Shown: positions 1-6,486, counted from the stretch's first letter. The stretch: 11,627 bases of DNA from an uncultured Selenomonadaceae bacterium (GCA_905235425.1 CAJOKY010000043.1:1-11627), one strand, 5' to 3'. A program made the numbers and translations. Notes: generated by a model from the sequence alone, not told the origin.

Positions 1-374
1 AAAATCAGCCCTGCCGTAACTGCGCGGTGAGAATTTCGCGGTACGAAGACAAAATCGTTAGGCTTAAGCGTCGCAAGAATCATGGCTTGAATTGCGCCTG
101 AAGTGCCGTTTACCATAAATAAGGCGTCGTCCGCATGCCAAAGTTCTGCCGCTAATTTTTCAGCCGCCTTTATGCAGGAGTGCGGGCTGTGTAAATCGTC
201 CAATTCTTCCATTAGCGAAACTTCCTGCCGTAAACCCTCTGCCGTGATTAAATTTTTTAAAAGTGCATGTGCGCCGAGTCCCTGCTTATGTCCAGGCGTA
301 TGAAATGCCAATGCCCCGTCCGCAGAATATTTTTGCATGGCATCGGCTATCGGTGCAGAATTATTTTTTTTCAT
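1..374 (-). CDS. Orn/Lys/Arg decarboxylase family protein, N-terminal part (cut by window edge)
   Basis: PLP-dependent, fold-type I basic amino acid decarboxylase; this family makes polyamines or diamines from ornithine, lysine or arginine in the cytoplasm. Only the first 124 residues are visible; the gene continues beyond base 1. The translation shows the family's N-terminal signatures in order: FHTPGHKQG (residues about 24-32), then EELDDLHSPHSCIKAAEKLA, then FMVNGTSGAIQAMI, then FVPRNSHRAV. These match the shorter Gram-positive (YaaO/SpeA-like) subgroup, which starts directly at the PGHK region without the wing domain of the long enterobacterial enzymes. The PLP lysine and the substrate-determining C-terminus lie outside the window, so the substrate cannot be named. 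The start ATG (372-374) is chosen because AGAAGG lies 7 nt upstream on the minus strand. The gene is divergent from priA, and its promoter was not clearly identified. Confidence 0.9.
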   Translation of the reverse strand, partial: MKKNNSAPIADAMQKYSADGALAFHTPGHKQGLGAHALLKNLITAEGLRQEVSLMEELDDLHSPHSCIKAAEKLAAELWHADDALFMVNGTSGAIQAMILATLKPNDFVFVPRNSHRAVTAGLI

Positions 375-450
375 ATTGAAACCTTCTTAATCGCTATATG
401 CTAATAATTACAAAAGAATTTATAAAAATAAATACATTTAGTTAAATGCA

Positions 451-466
451 CTTCAAGACTTCAAGA
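451..466. repeat. 8-bp tandem duplication CTTCAAGA x2
   Basis: CTTCAAGA occurs twice back to back in the intergenic space between the decarboxylase start and the small ORF. It is a direct sequence observation. The repeat is too short to assign a role and may simply be slippage; an operator for a flanking gene is possible but nothing else supports it. Confidence 0.4.
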
Positions 467-505
467 CCGCGATGACATAGGAACTTATGCGATGTATTAA
501 TCCGT

Positions 506-667
506 ATGATGTGGATTTACCACGACGAAGAAAATTTGGATCAACTCAAGGCACTTTTAAACATATATGATGAACTCGATACAGACGAATTTGAAGACGA
601 CGTAAAAGAATTAAAAAAGTTACTAAAAAACATGGTTCATAACCATGAAGTTGTCAAATATTTTTGA
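506..667 (+). CDS. Possible small acidic protein, 53 aa, unknown
   Basis: Not recognised. The frame from ATG ATG TGG to TGA encodes a 53-residue product rich in Asp/Glu in its first two thirds and Lys/Leu after that, with heptad-like leucines (ENLDQLKALLNIYDEL, DDVKELKKLLKN). It looks helical and soluble, and has no signal peptide or Cys motif. Codon choice resembles the neighbouring genes and the charge pattern looks protein-like. Against it, no Shine-Dalgarno precedes either ATG, and the frame is open only from base 476, so it could be the tail of a decayed gene. An AGGA is placed 4 nt before a different ATG (487), which opens a 27-codon frame. If real, that could indicate a frameshifted start. 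Its TGA forms the TG of an extended -10 promoter (665-673). Confidence 0.4.
   Translation: MMWIYHDEENLDQLKALLNIYDELDTDEFEDDVKELKKLLKNMVHNHEVVKYF
631..647. repeat. Perfect 7-bp inverted repeat with 3-nt loop
   Basis: CATGGTT-CAT-AACCATG is a perfect palindrome with a 3-nt centre. It lies inside the 3' end of the small ORF, about 20 bp upstream of the TGATATAAT promoter. It is not followed by a T-run and so does not look like an intrinsic terminator. A regulator-binding site upstream of the priA promoter region is possible but is inference. Confidence 0.55.
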
Positions 668-673
668 TATAAT
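665..673 (+). promoter_or_regulatory. Candidate extended -10 promoter (TGATATAAT) upstream of priA
   Basis: A perfect TGnTATAAT extended -10 sits here. No convincing -35 lies 17 bp upstream, which extended -10 promoters tolerate. A TTGTCA lies only 11 bp upstream and is mis-spaced. Transcription would start near 680 and give priA a leader of about 180 nt. The same TGATATAAT sequence precedes mfd on the other strand. Confidence 0.5.
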
Positions 674-682
674 GTCCACACT

Positions 683-711
683 TTGATTAGGGCGTGTGCT
701 TAATTTAAAAT
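683..711 (+). promoter_or_regulatory. Candidate sigma-A promoter TTGATT-17-TAAAAT for priA
   Basis: The -35-like TTGATT (683-688), a 17-bp spacer and the -10-like TAAAAT (706-711) are in ideal spacing on the priA strand. The start site would fall around 718, inside the first TGCAACGT repeat. It is an alternative or second promoter to the TGATATAAT just upstream. Assignment is by consensus match only. Confidence 0.35.
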
Positions 712-745
712 GCAACGTCCTTGCGCGCCTCACCTATTGCAACGT
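711..745. repeat. Direct repeat TGCAACGT, two copies 27 bp apart
   Basis: TGCAACGT is found at 711-718 and 738-745 in the priA leader. The first copy overlaps the end of the candidate TAAAAT -10 and the expected start site, an operator-like location. The second includes the palindrome AACGTT. With only two 8-mers, chance is not excluded. Confidence 0.35.
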
Positions 746-820
746 TTTCAAAATTTGCTAAGTTTTTTTCAATTTTGATTTATCAAATACCACCTAATTG
801 CGTAATTAAATTTCTAGAAG

Positions 821-848
821 TTAATTCTTAATCTCTAATCCTTAACCT
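821..848. repeat. Degenerate heptamer array (4 units) before the priA ribosome binding site
   Basis: The stretch reads as four 7-bp units: TTAATTC, TTAATCT, CTAATCC, TTAACCT. They resemble the TTCCCTAA-type heptamers at 3088-3115 and 10894-10921 but are more diverged. The array ends at the GGAG that serves as the priA Shine-Dalgarno, so it forms the last part of the priA leader. Period 7 is directly visible; membership in the same family is inference. Confidence 0.5.
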
Positions 849-858
849 GGAGACTTTT

Positions 859-3051
859 ATGCTTATCGCTGAAATTTGTACAAATATTCAAGTTCAAGTT
901 ATCGACCGACCTTTTACATACATTGTTCCGAACCATATGAAATTTTTAACTGCCGGCTGGCGCGTCTTCGTACCTTTCGGCAACAGGCAAAAAATTGACG
1001 GCTTTGTCTTAAGCGTTCGTGAAGTTGACGACGACCAAAACTTTGCCTTTAAACTTAAGCCGATTGATGACGTAATAGACGACGTGGCGTGGTTTACGCC
1101 GGAAATGTTAAATGCCGCTAAGTGGCTTGCAGATTTTTATTTATGTCCGCTCGCGCAGGCAATGTCGCTATTTATGCCGGTAAAGCACAGCCGTAAAATA
1201 AAAGCTAAGTTTGAAAAAATTTTTAAGCTTGCCGGTAATTTCAATGACGCTGATTTTAAACGCACTCCCGCGCAGTTGCAAGCGCTGAAAATTTTACGCG
1301 AAGAATCGGAGCTTACGTTCGCCCAACTTAAAAATTTCAAAATTTCTAATGTCACGATGAACAAACTTTGTGATACGGGAATTGTTAAATCTGAAATGCG
1401 TCGCGTACTTCGTGACAGCTATGCCGATATCAAGCCCGTGCCGAAAATTTTTGATTTAACCGCTGAACAAATTGCGGCAGTTGACGCCGTGAAAAAATCT
1501 ATCGACGCTAAAAAATTTCAAGGCTTTTTACTGCACGGTGTGACAGGTTCAGGCAAGACGCAGGTTTACATTGAGGCGGCTAAAGTTGCACGTCAAGCAG
1601 GACGCCGCGTAATAATTTTGGTGCCGGAAATTGCGCTTACGGGGCAAATTGTCACTAACTTTAAAATGCATTTTTCGGACGTTTTTGTAATTCACAGCGG
1701 CTTGAGTGTCGAGGAGCGTAACGATACTTTTTACAGAATACGTAACGGCGAGGCGGGAATAATTATCGGTGCAAGGTCGGCGCTTTTTACGCCGCTTTAC
1801 GATGTGGGCTTAATCGTTGTCGACGAGGAGCAGGATTACGCGTACAAGCAGGATACGCCGCCGTTTTACCATGCGCGAATTGTGGCTGAAGAATTTGCAA
1901 AATTTCACAACGCCGCGATAATTTTCGGCTCGGCAACACCTTCACTTGAAACTTTTCACCGTGCGCAGATTGGCGAATTGGAATATTTGACATTGCCGCG
2001 CAGAATTTTCAGCCACCCCTTGCCTAAGGTGAAGTGCGTCGATATGCGAAAGGAATTGCAGGCGGGCAATACAAATGTTTTAAGCCGTGACTTGGAATTA
2101 CTCTTGAAGAAAACGTTTGCTAAGAATCAGCAGGCGATTTTGCTTTTAAATCGGCGCGGCTTATTCACCTTCGTAATGTGTCGTGATTGCGGTCACGTGA
2201 TACATTGTCCGGAATGCGGCTTGCCAATGACGTACCACAAAGATACAATGTTACATTGTCATCACTGCGACATTGTACGCGAGCCGCCTAAAATCTGCCC
2301 TGCCTGTTCCAGCAAGCGCATAAAATATTTTGGTAGCGGTACGCAGAAATTGGAGCAGGAGATTGAGAAATTTTTTCCCAATGCAAAAATTCTTCGTATG
2401 GACAGAGACACTACGACGAAAAAATTGGCGCACCAAAAAATTTTGGAAGAATTTAAAAGCGGCGGCTACGATATTTTATGCGGCACTCAAATGGTTGCGA
2501 AGGGACATGACATTCCGAGTGTTACGGCGGTTGGCATTTTAAGCGCTGATTCGTCATTAAATTTTCCCGACTTCCGCGCAGGTGAACTTTGCTTTATGCT
2601 GATAACGCAGGCGGCAGGACGTGCGGGACGCGCAGAATTTTCAGGCTACGTTATCGTTCAAGCCTACAATACAGAGGCGGCGGCAGTAGTGTTCGGTTGC
2701 AGGCAGGATTATAAATCTTTTTGCGAATATGAATTGGCGGAGCGTGAAAAATATTTTTACCCGCCGTATTCGCGGCTGATTAAATTAATTTTTATGTCAC
2801 AAAATGAAGACTACGCGAGGGAACGGGCGGAATTTTTTGTGAATGAATTTAAAGCGGAATTTGACTGCGCGGTACAAACTGAAATTGAAGGTCCCATACC
2901 TGCCTTAATTGCGAAACTGCATGACGTGTTTCGTTTTACCGTGCTGATAAAGACTGAAAATCTTGACGCGGTACGAGAATTTTTGCGAAAAAAAAATCTG
3001 CACGTTTTTGACAGCGTACAGATTGACATAGACCCGCTGGTTACGAATTAG
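859..3051 (+). CDS. priA: Primosomal replication restart helicase PriA
   Basis: Superfamily 2 3'-to-5' DNA helicase that recognises stalled or collapsed forks and D-loops and reloads the replicative helicase. At 730 residues it is full length. Order of parts: 3'-end-binding domain (about 1-105, containing RPFTYIVP and GWRVFVPFG); winged-helix region (about 110-190); Walker A GVTGSGKT (227-234); Walker B DEEQ (322-325, DEEH in E. coli); GSATPS (357-362); and eight zinc-ligand cysteines in pairs at 441/444, 450/453, 467/470 and 480/483. Then follow GTQMVAKGHD (542-551), motif VI TQAAGRAGR (583-591) and the C-terminal domain. The ATG is fixed by GGAG 6 nt upstream and by homology of the first residues. 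The TAG stop is the first unit of a heptamer repeat. It converges on mfd with about 47 bp between stop codons. Confidence 0.97.
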   Translation: MLIAEICTNIQVQVIDRPFTYIVPNHMKFLTAGWRVFVPFGNRQKIDGFVLSVREVDDDQNFAFKLKPIDDVIDDVAWFTPEMLNAAKWLADFYLCPLAQAMSLFMPVKHSRKIKAKFEKIFKLAGNFNDADFKRTPAQLQALKILREESELTFAQLKNFKISNVTMNKLCDTGIVKSEMRRVLRDSYADIKPVPKIFDLTAEQIAAVDAVKKSIDAKKFQGFLLHGVTGSGKTQVYIEAAKVARQAGRRVIILVPEIALTGQIVTNFKMHFSDVFVIHSGLSVEERNDTFYRIRNGEAGIIIGARSALFTPLYDVGLIVVDEEQDYAYKQDTPPFYHARIVAEEFAKFHNAAIIFGSATPSLETFHRAQIGELEYLTLPRRIFSHPLPKVKCVDMRKELQAGNTNVLSRDLELLLKKTFAKNQQAILLLNRRGLFTFVMCRDCGHVIHCPECGLPMTYHKDTMLHCHHCDIVREPPKICPACSSKRIKYFGSGTQKLEQEIEKFFPNAKILRMDRDTTTKKLAHQKILEEFKSGGYDILCGTQMVAKGHDIPSVTAVGILSADSSLNFPDFRAGELCFMLITQAAGRAGRAEFSGYVIVQAYNTEAAAVVFGCRQDYKSFCEYELAEREKYFYPPYSRLIKLIFMSQNEDYARERAEFFVNEFKAEFDCAVQTEIEGPIPALIAKLHDVFRFTVLIKTENLDAVREFLRKKNLHVFDSVQIDIDPLVTN

Positions 3052-3115
3052 GGATTAGGGATTAGGGAGCAGGGAGTAGAAATACTGTTCCCTGTTGCCT
3101 AATCCCTGTTCCCTA
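3049..3115. repeat. Heptamer-built inverted repeat between priA and mfd; supplies both stop codons
   Basis: Left arm, five 7-bp units: TAGGGAT, TAGGGAT, TAGGGAG, CAGGGAG, TAGAAAT (3049-3083). Spacer ACTG. Right arm, four units: TTCCCTG, TTGCCTA, ATCCCTG, TTCCCTA (3088-3115). The arms are complementary in sense (for example GGGATTAGG with CCTAATCCC), so RNA of either strand could fold into a long imperfect hairpin and act as a bidirectional end for the convergent pair. No clear U-tract follows, so classical intrinsic termination is uncertain. The first TAG is the priA stop. The CTA of TTGCCTA (3099-3101) is the mfd stop, and the last Mfd residues (GNRD) are encoded by the repeat. Confidence 0.85.
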
Positions 3116-6100
3116 ACCTCCGCATAATCAACAGGACTTCACGGAAAAAATCTTTCTTCCATACCAAATCAATAAAAATTTCTTTTGTCTTTTGCGAATC
3201 GCGAAAACGCGACTGATACTTTTTCTGCAAGGCAACGTAACCTGCAGGTGAAATTTTCGGCGTATCGGTAAAGGCAATTTCAAGGCGGCGACCGTTTAAA
3301 ACTACGGACTTGACGCCGATTTTTTTTGCCAACGTCTTAACGCGCGTAACGTTTAGCAGATTTACCACAGGCTCGGTAGGTTCGCCGAATCTGTCAATAA
3401 TTTCATCAAGTAAATCGTCAACTTCTTTTTCGTCCTTCACAACGGCAAGGCGCTGATAAATCTCAATCTTATGCATTGAATCAGGTATAAAATCTTTATC
3501 AATGTACGCCTCAACCGGCAACGTAACTGTAGGTTCAACTTCCATTTTCTCGGCGGGACTTTGTTGCAGACGACTAACCGCCTCTTCCAAAAGTTGACAG
3601 TACATTTCAAAGCCGACGCTTGCAATATGCCCGTGTTGCTGAGCGCCGAGTAAATTTCCTGCGCCGCGAATTTCTAAATCCCGCATTGCAATTTTAAATC
3701 CCGCGCCGAGCTGTGCAAATTCTTTCATAGCCTGCAGACGCTTTTCAGCCTTTTCAGTCAAAACTTTATCGCGCTTATATACAAAGTAAGCAAACGCCAT
3801 TTGATTCGACCTGCCGACCCTGCCGCGCATTTGGTAAAGTTGCGCCAAGCCGAAATGATCCGCGTTGTAAACAATAATCGTGTTGGCATTGGGTATGTCA
3901 AGCCCGTTTTCAATAATCGTCGTAGAAAGCAGTACGTCGAATGCACCTTCATAAAAATCCATCATAACATTTTCCAAGTAAATATCGGATTGTTGACCGT
4001 GAGCCGTTTTAATTTTAGCCTCCGGTACAAGTTTTGAAATGTGATCGTGCATTAAATCAATATTTTCAATTTTGTTGTAGACAAAGTAAACTTGACCGCC
4101 GCGCCGAATTTCTCTGCGTATCGCGTCGGCAATAATTACGTCGTCATCTTCAATCACGTACGTTTGCACGGGAAAACGATTTTCCGGCGGCGTAGTGATT
4201 AAACTCATATCACGCGCACTTACAAGCGACATGTGCAGAGTACGCGGTATCGGCGTGGCACTCAATGCCAACACGTCAACACCTGCAGTAAGCGACCGAA
4301 TTTTTTCTTTCTGCTTGACGCCGAATCTTTGTTCTTCGTCTATTATCAGCAAGCCCAAATCTTTAAATTCGACTTTCGAGTTAAGAAGAGAATGCGTACC
4401 GATTAAAATATCTACCAAACCTGCGCGGACTTTTTGCAAAGTTACACGTTGTTCCTTCGGCGTACGGAAACGGCAAATAACGTCAATCGACGGTAAAAAG
4501 CCTTTAAATCGTTCAGAAAAAGTTTGAAAGTGCTGTTGCGCCAATACGGTAGTTGGTACAAGCATTGCAACCTGCTTGCCGTTTACCGCCGCCTTGTACG
4601 CCGCGCGAATCGCGACCTCTGTTTTACCGAATCCAACATCGCCGCAAATTAACCTGTCCATAGGGCGTGGGCTTTCCATATCGGCTTTAACTTCGTCAAC
4701 GGCTTTAATCTGTTCCGGCGTCTCTTCGTATGGAAAATTTTCTTCAAACTCCATTTGTGTCACGTCATCGGGTGCGCAGGCAAAACCTTTAGCCGCCAAT
4801 CTGCGCGCATAAATCTCAATCAGCTTTTCTGCAATGTCTTCAACTGCCGCCGCCGCCCGTGACTTGGCACGTACCCAATCGCCGGTATTTAATTTTGACA
4901 AGGCAGGTACGGTATTTTCACCGGCAATGTATTTTTGCAGGCGGTTGACGGCTTCAGTAGGCAGGTAAATTTTATCACCGCCGCCGTACTGCAGGTGAAG
5001 ATAGTCTCTGCGTATGCCGTCAAGTTCCAGCGTCTCAATGCCTAAATATTTTCCAATGCCGTTGGTAGGGTGTACGACGTAATCACCAACGCGAATTTCA
5101 CTGAAATGCTTAAAAGTATCGCCCGCATAAGAAGGTTTACTGCGCCGCTTTTCGCGTTGAGTGCCGAAAATATTTTTTTCCGTGATAACGGTTAAATTTG
5201 CGCCGGGAAATGTAAAGCCGTCGTTAAGCGTACCGCTCTGCAGAAAAATACTGCTCCCTGCTCCCTGTTCCCTGTTCCCTATTTCAATTTTATGCGCGGC
5301 GAATAAATTTTTAATGCGCTCCAACTTTTTCTGTATTGTGAAGAAAATGAAAATTTTTCTGTCAAGTTTAAGTTGCGCCTTGACTTCCGAAATTAGAAAA
5401 TCCAACTGCGCGTTAAATGACGGTACAGGCGAATGGGTAACACGTACGGCGTTGGGCTGAGTAAATTCTTTCGTACCCAACATTTCAATAAAAATAGATT
5501 GTAGAGGGGAGGAGGTAGAATGTAGGGGATTTTTCCCTACAATGTCGTCGAATGAAAAAATTTTTTGACTAAGTTCGTGGTCTTCCTTAGTCAAGGTGTC
5601 TATTTTCTCTTTAAGCCGCGCAGGTTCATCAAAAATAATTTTCTCCGCGCAGGTTACGACGGGTTCAAAGTTCACGCCTTCAATTTCATTTATCGGCAGA
5701 ATAGTCACGGCGTCAAGATTTTTAACCGAGCGCAGAGTTTCTCTGCTAAGTTCACGAATCGAATCAACAATTTCATCAAAAAATTCAATGCGAAAAGGCG
5801 ACGGCATATTAAGGGGAAACACGTCAACAATGCCGCCGCGTACGCTGAATTTTCCTATCGCGTCAATTTCGTCTGAACGTTCGTAGCCGAAATTTACAAG
5901 TTCGTTTAAAAATTTTTCACGTGAAAGATTTTGACCGCGACTAACTTTAATCTGCGAATGCATGAAATTTTCACGCGAAAAATCTTTCTTGACTACGGCG
6001 GCAGGCGACGCCAAAACTACGATTGATTCACCGTTCAAAAGGCGCGTCAAAATTTCAAGACGCCGTGCTTTTCTCTCCAATCCTACAATACCTGCGCGGA

Positions 6101-6362
6101 CGCCGAATAAATCTGCTTCGGGAAATTCCAAAACTTCGACGTTCGGCAAAAATTCTTGCAGGTCAGACTGCCACTCGGAAATTTTTTCTCTCTCGGTAAT
6201 GATTATTGTAGGTCGAAATTTTTTTTTCAATGCCGCCGCAATTACCGCGACTTTCGCCGTGCCGGAAAGTCCGACGATTGAAAAATTTTCTTGCCGCGAA
6301 AAGTTTTGTATTACTGCAGAAATTTCTTTGTTATTTGATATTAATTTTAAAATGTTATCCAT
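3099..6362 (-). CDS. mfd: Transcription-repair coupling factor Mfd
   Basis: DNA translocase that removes RNA polymerase stalled at lesions and recruits UvrA. It has 1087 residues, a little shorter than E. coli Mfd (1148). UvrB-like module about 1-300, with the expected degenerate P-loop (GLSGTAKVAV, 31-40). RNA-polymerase-interaction (CarD-like) domain at about 424-480 (VGDYVVHPTNGIGKYLGI). Helicase core: Walker A GDVGFGKT (574-581), DEEQ (675-678), SATPIPRT (701-708), motif VI QMRGRVGR (844-851). Translocation motif around GHIASVGFEMYCQLLEEAV (911-929), then the C-terminal regulatory domain. Two repeat elements are translated within it (residues about 275-287 and 361-374), and a third encodes its last residues. 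The ATG at 6362 lacks a well-spaced Shine-Dalgarno: the strong AAGGAGG serves an upstream ATG whose frame stops one codon before this start. Expressed from a TGATATAAT promoter at 6439-6447. Confidence 0.97.
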   Translation of the reverse strand: MDNILKLISNNKEISAVIQNFSRQENFSIVGLSGTAKVAVIAAALKKKFRPTIIITEREKISEWQSDLQEFLPNVEVLEFPEADLFGVRAGIVGLERKARRLEILTRLLNGESIVVLASPAAVVKKDFSRENFMHSQIKVSRGQNLSREKFLNELVNFGYERSDEIDAIGKFSVRGGIVDVFPLNMPSPFRIEFFDEIVDSIRELSRETLRSVKNLDAVTILPINEIEGVNFEPVVTCAEKIIFDEPARLKEKIDTLTKEDHELSQKIFSFDDIVGKNPLHSTSSPLQSIFIEMLGTKEFTQPNAVRVTHSPVPSFNAQLDFLISEVKAQLKLDRKIFIFFTIQKKLERIKNLFAAHKIEIGNREQGAGSSIFLQSGTLNDGFTFPGANLTVITEKNIFGTQREKRRSKPSYAGDTFKHFSEIRVGDYVVHPTNGIGKYLGIETLELDGIRRDYLHLQYGGGDKIYLPTEAVNRLQKYIAGENTVPALSKLNTGDWVRAKSRAAAAVEDIAEKLIEIYARRLAAKGFACAPDDVTQMEFEENFPYEETPEQIKAVDEVKADMESPRPMDRLICGDVGFGKTEVAIRAAYKAAVNGKQVAMLVPTTVLAQQHFQTFSERFKGFLPSIDVICRFRTPKEQRVTLQKVRAGLVDILIGTHSLLNSKVEFKDLGLLIIDEEQRFGVKQKEKIRSLTAGVDVLALSATPIPRTLHMSLVSARDMSLITTPPENRFPVQTYVIEDDDVIIADAIRREIRRGGQVYFVYNKIENIDLMHDHISKLVPEAKIKTAHGQQSDIYLENVMMDFYEGAFDVLLSTTIIENGLDIPNANTIIVYNADHFGLAQLYQMRGRVGRSNQMAFAYFVYKRDKVLTEKAEKRLQAMKEFAQLGAGFKIAMRDLEIRGAGNLLGAQQHGHIASVGFEMYCQLLEEAVSRLQQSPAEKMEVEPTVTLPVEAYIDKDFIPDSMHKIEIYQRLAVVKDEKEVDDLLDEIIDRFGEPTEPVVNLLNVTRVKTLAKKIGVKSVVLNGRRLEIAFTDTPKISPAGYVALQKKYQSRFRDSQKTKEIFIDLVWKKDFFREVLLIMRRLGNRD
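5241..5281. repeat. Heptamer array inside mfd, in frame
   Basis: CAGAAAAATACTG (5241-5253) is followed by four perfect 7-bp units: CTCCCTG, CTCCCTG, TTCCCTG, TTCCCTA. The junction AGAAAAATACTG closely matches TAGAAATACTG at 3077-3087, so this is the same element lacking its left TAG arm. On the mfd strand it encodes residues about 361-374 (GNREQGAGSS region). Most units carry CAG where the intergenic copies carry TAG, so the mfd frame stays open. It lies in the variable region between the UvrB-like module and the CarD-like domain. Confidence 0.85.
5498..5543. repeat. Second in-frame repeat element inside mfd (inverted repeat with heptamer arms)
   Basis: Outer arms ATTGTAG (5498-5504) and CTACAAT (5537-5543) are perfectly inverted. 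Inside, TAG recurs with period 7 or 14: TAGAGGG, GAGGAGG, TAGAATG, TAGGGGA (5502-5529). TTT and the right-arm unit TTCCCTA (5533-5539) follow. TGTAGGG/CCCTACA forms a tight inner hairpin. It encodes Mfd residues about 275-287 (VGKNPLHSTSSPL), low-complexity and Ser/Pro-rich, in a region where Mfd proteins vary. The layout matches the other elements though the units are more diverged. Confidence 0.65.
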
Positions 6363-6385
6363 TTAATCGGACATTTCGCCTCCTT
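6363..6385 (-). promoter_or_regulatory. mfd translation-initiation region: strong SD feeding a 3-codon ORF in frame with mfd
   Basis: On the minus strand AAGGAGG (6379-6385) is followed 4 nt later by ATG TCC GAT TAA and then directly by the mfd ATG, all in one frame. The well-placed ribosome site therefore serves the mini-ORF M-S-D-stop. The mfd ATG is 16 nt from the SD, too far for normal use. Translation of mfd most likely depends on termination-reinitiation at TAA-ATG. Alternatively the TAA is a recent nonsense change in codon 4 of an original longer start. The layout is directly visible; the mechanism is inference. Confidence 0.6.
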
Positions 6386-6393
6386 AGAAAATT

Positions 6394-6434
6394 TAGTGAG
6401 GAGTAAGAAGGGACGATGGAGGAACATTACTCTA
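6394..6434. repeat. Possible degenerate heptamer element in the mfd leader
   Basis: The sequence can be read in sevens: TAGTGAG, GAGTAAG, AAGGGAC, GATGGAG, GAACATT, ACTCTAA. The left half is G-rich with TAG-like starts and the right end is CTCTAA, as in the clearer elements. GAGTAA (6401-6406) and TTACTC (6427-6432) are inverted. It lies between the mfd promoter and the mfd SD, so it would be in the mfd 5' leader. The match is weak. Confidence 0.3.
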
Positions 6435-6438
6435 AGCT

Positions 6439-6447
6439 ATTATATCA
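6439..6447 (-). promoter_or_regulatory. Extended -10 promoter (TGATATAAT) for mfd
   Basis: Minus-strand TGATATAAT is a perfect TGnTATAAT. The start site would be near 6432, giving a leader of about 70 nt before the mfd ATG. There is no strong -35. The TG belongs to the TGA stop of the amidase-like remnant immediately upstream. It is divergent from the GTPase promoter at 6520-6528, about 75 bp away. Confidence 0.6.
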
Positions 6448-6486
6448 CGCCGGGAAAAATTTTAAGCCGTAATTTTTTAAAGCGTC
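6445..6486 (-). pseudogene. Ghost C-terminal tail resembling the amidase end (…DALKNYGLKFFPA-stop)
   Basis: Read on the minus strand, this non-coding stretch gives DALKNYGLKFFPA followed by TGA. The amidase at 9314-9955 ends REALEGDGLKFFPA followed by TAA. The seven C-terminal residues are identical. The preceding EAL/DAL codons differ mostly at third positions (GCA/GCT, TTG/TTA), which is how coding homologues diverge. The frame is closed upstream by a stop about 9 codons further on and has no start, so nothing functional is encoded. It may be the 3' remnant of a second amidase copy, or of the same gene split off by the insertion now holding the GTPase. Confidence 0.45.
6447..6470. repeat. 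Left copy of the 24-nt direct repeat flanking the GTPase gene
   Basis: The core GGGAAAAATTTTAAGCCGT (6452-6470) is identical to 9321-9339. Adding the preceding ACGC and one mismatched base (C here, G at 9320) extends the match to 24 positions. Both copies are in the same orientation and bracket the dynamin-like GTPase gene with its promoter. This copy is intergenic and just upstream of mfd. Confidence 0.75.

Noticed and set aside
28..374. Plus-strand frame over the decarboxylase N-terminus (103-303)
   Set aside because: The minus strand encodes a clear PLP decarboxylase start with an SD; the plus frame is its shadow.
487..570. 27-codon frame from ATG 487 with AGGA 4 nt upstream
   Set aside because: Very short, Arg-rich and not protein-like. 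Kept only as a note on a possible frameshift of the 53-residue ORF.
3049..3115. Telomere-like GGGATTAGGG/CCCTAATCCC runs, possibly a chromosome or plasmid end or a G-quadruplex array
   Set aside because: Embedded mid-window between two housekeeping genes. The G-runs are only three long, units vary and the two strands alternate, so a heptamer inverted repeat explains it better.
4195..5886. Open frames of about 100 codons on the plus strand opposite mfd
   Set aside because: They lie wholly antisense to a clear Mfd, show no recognisable protein sequence and have no good ribosome sites.
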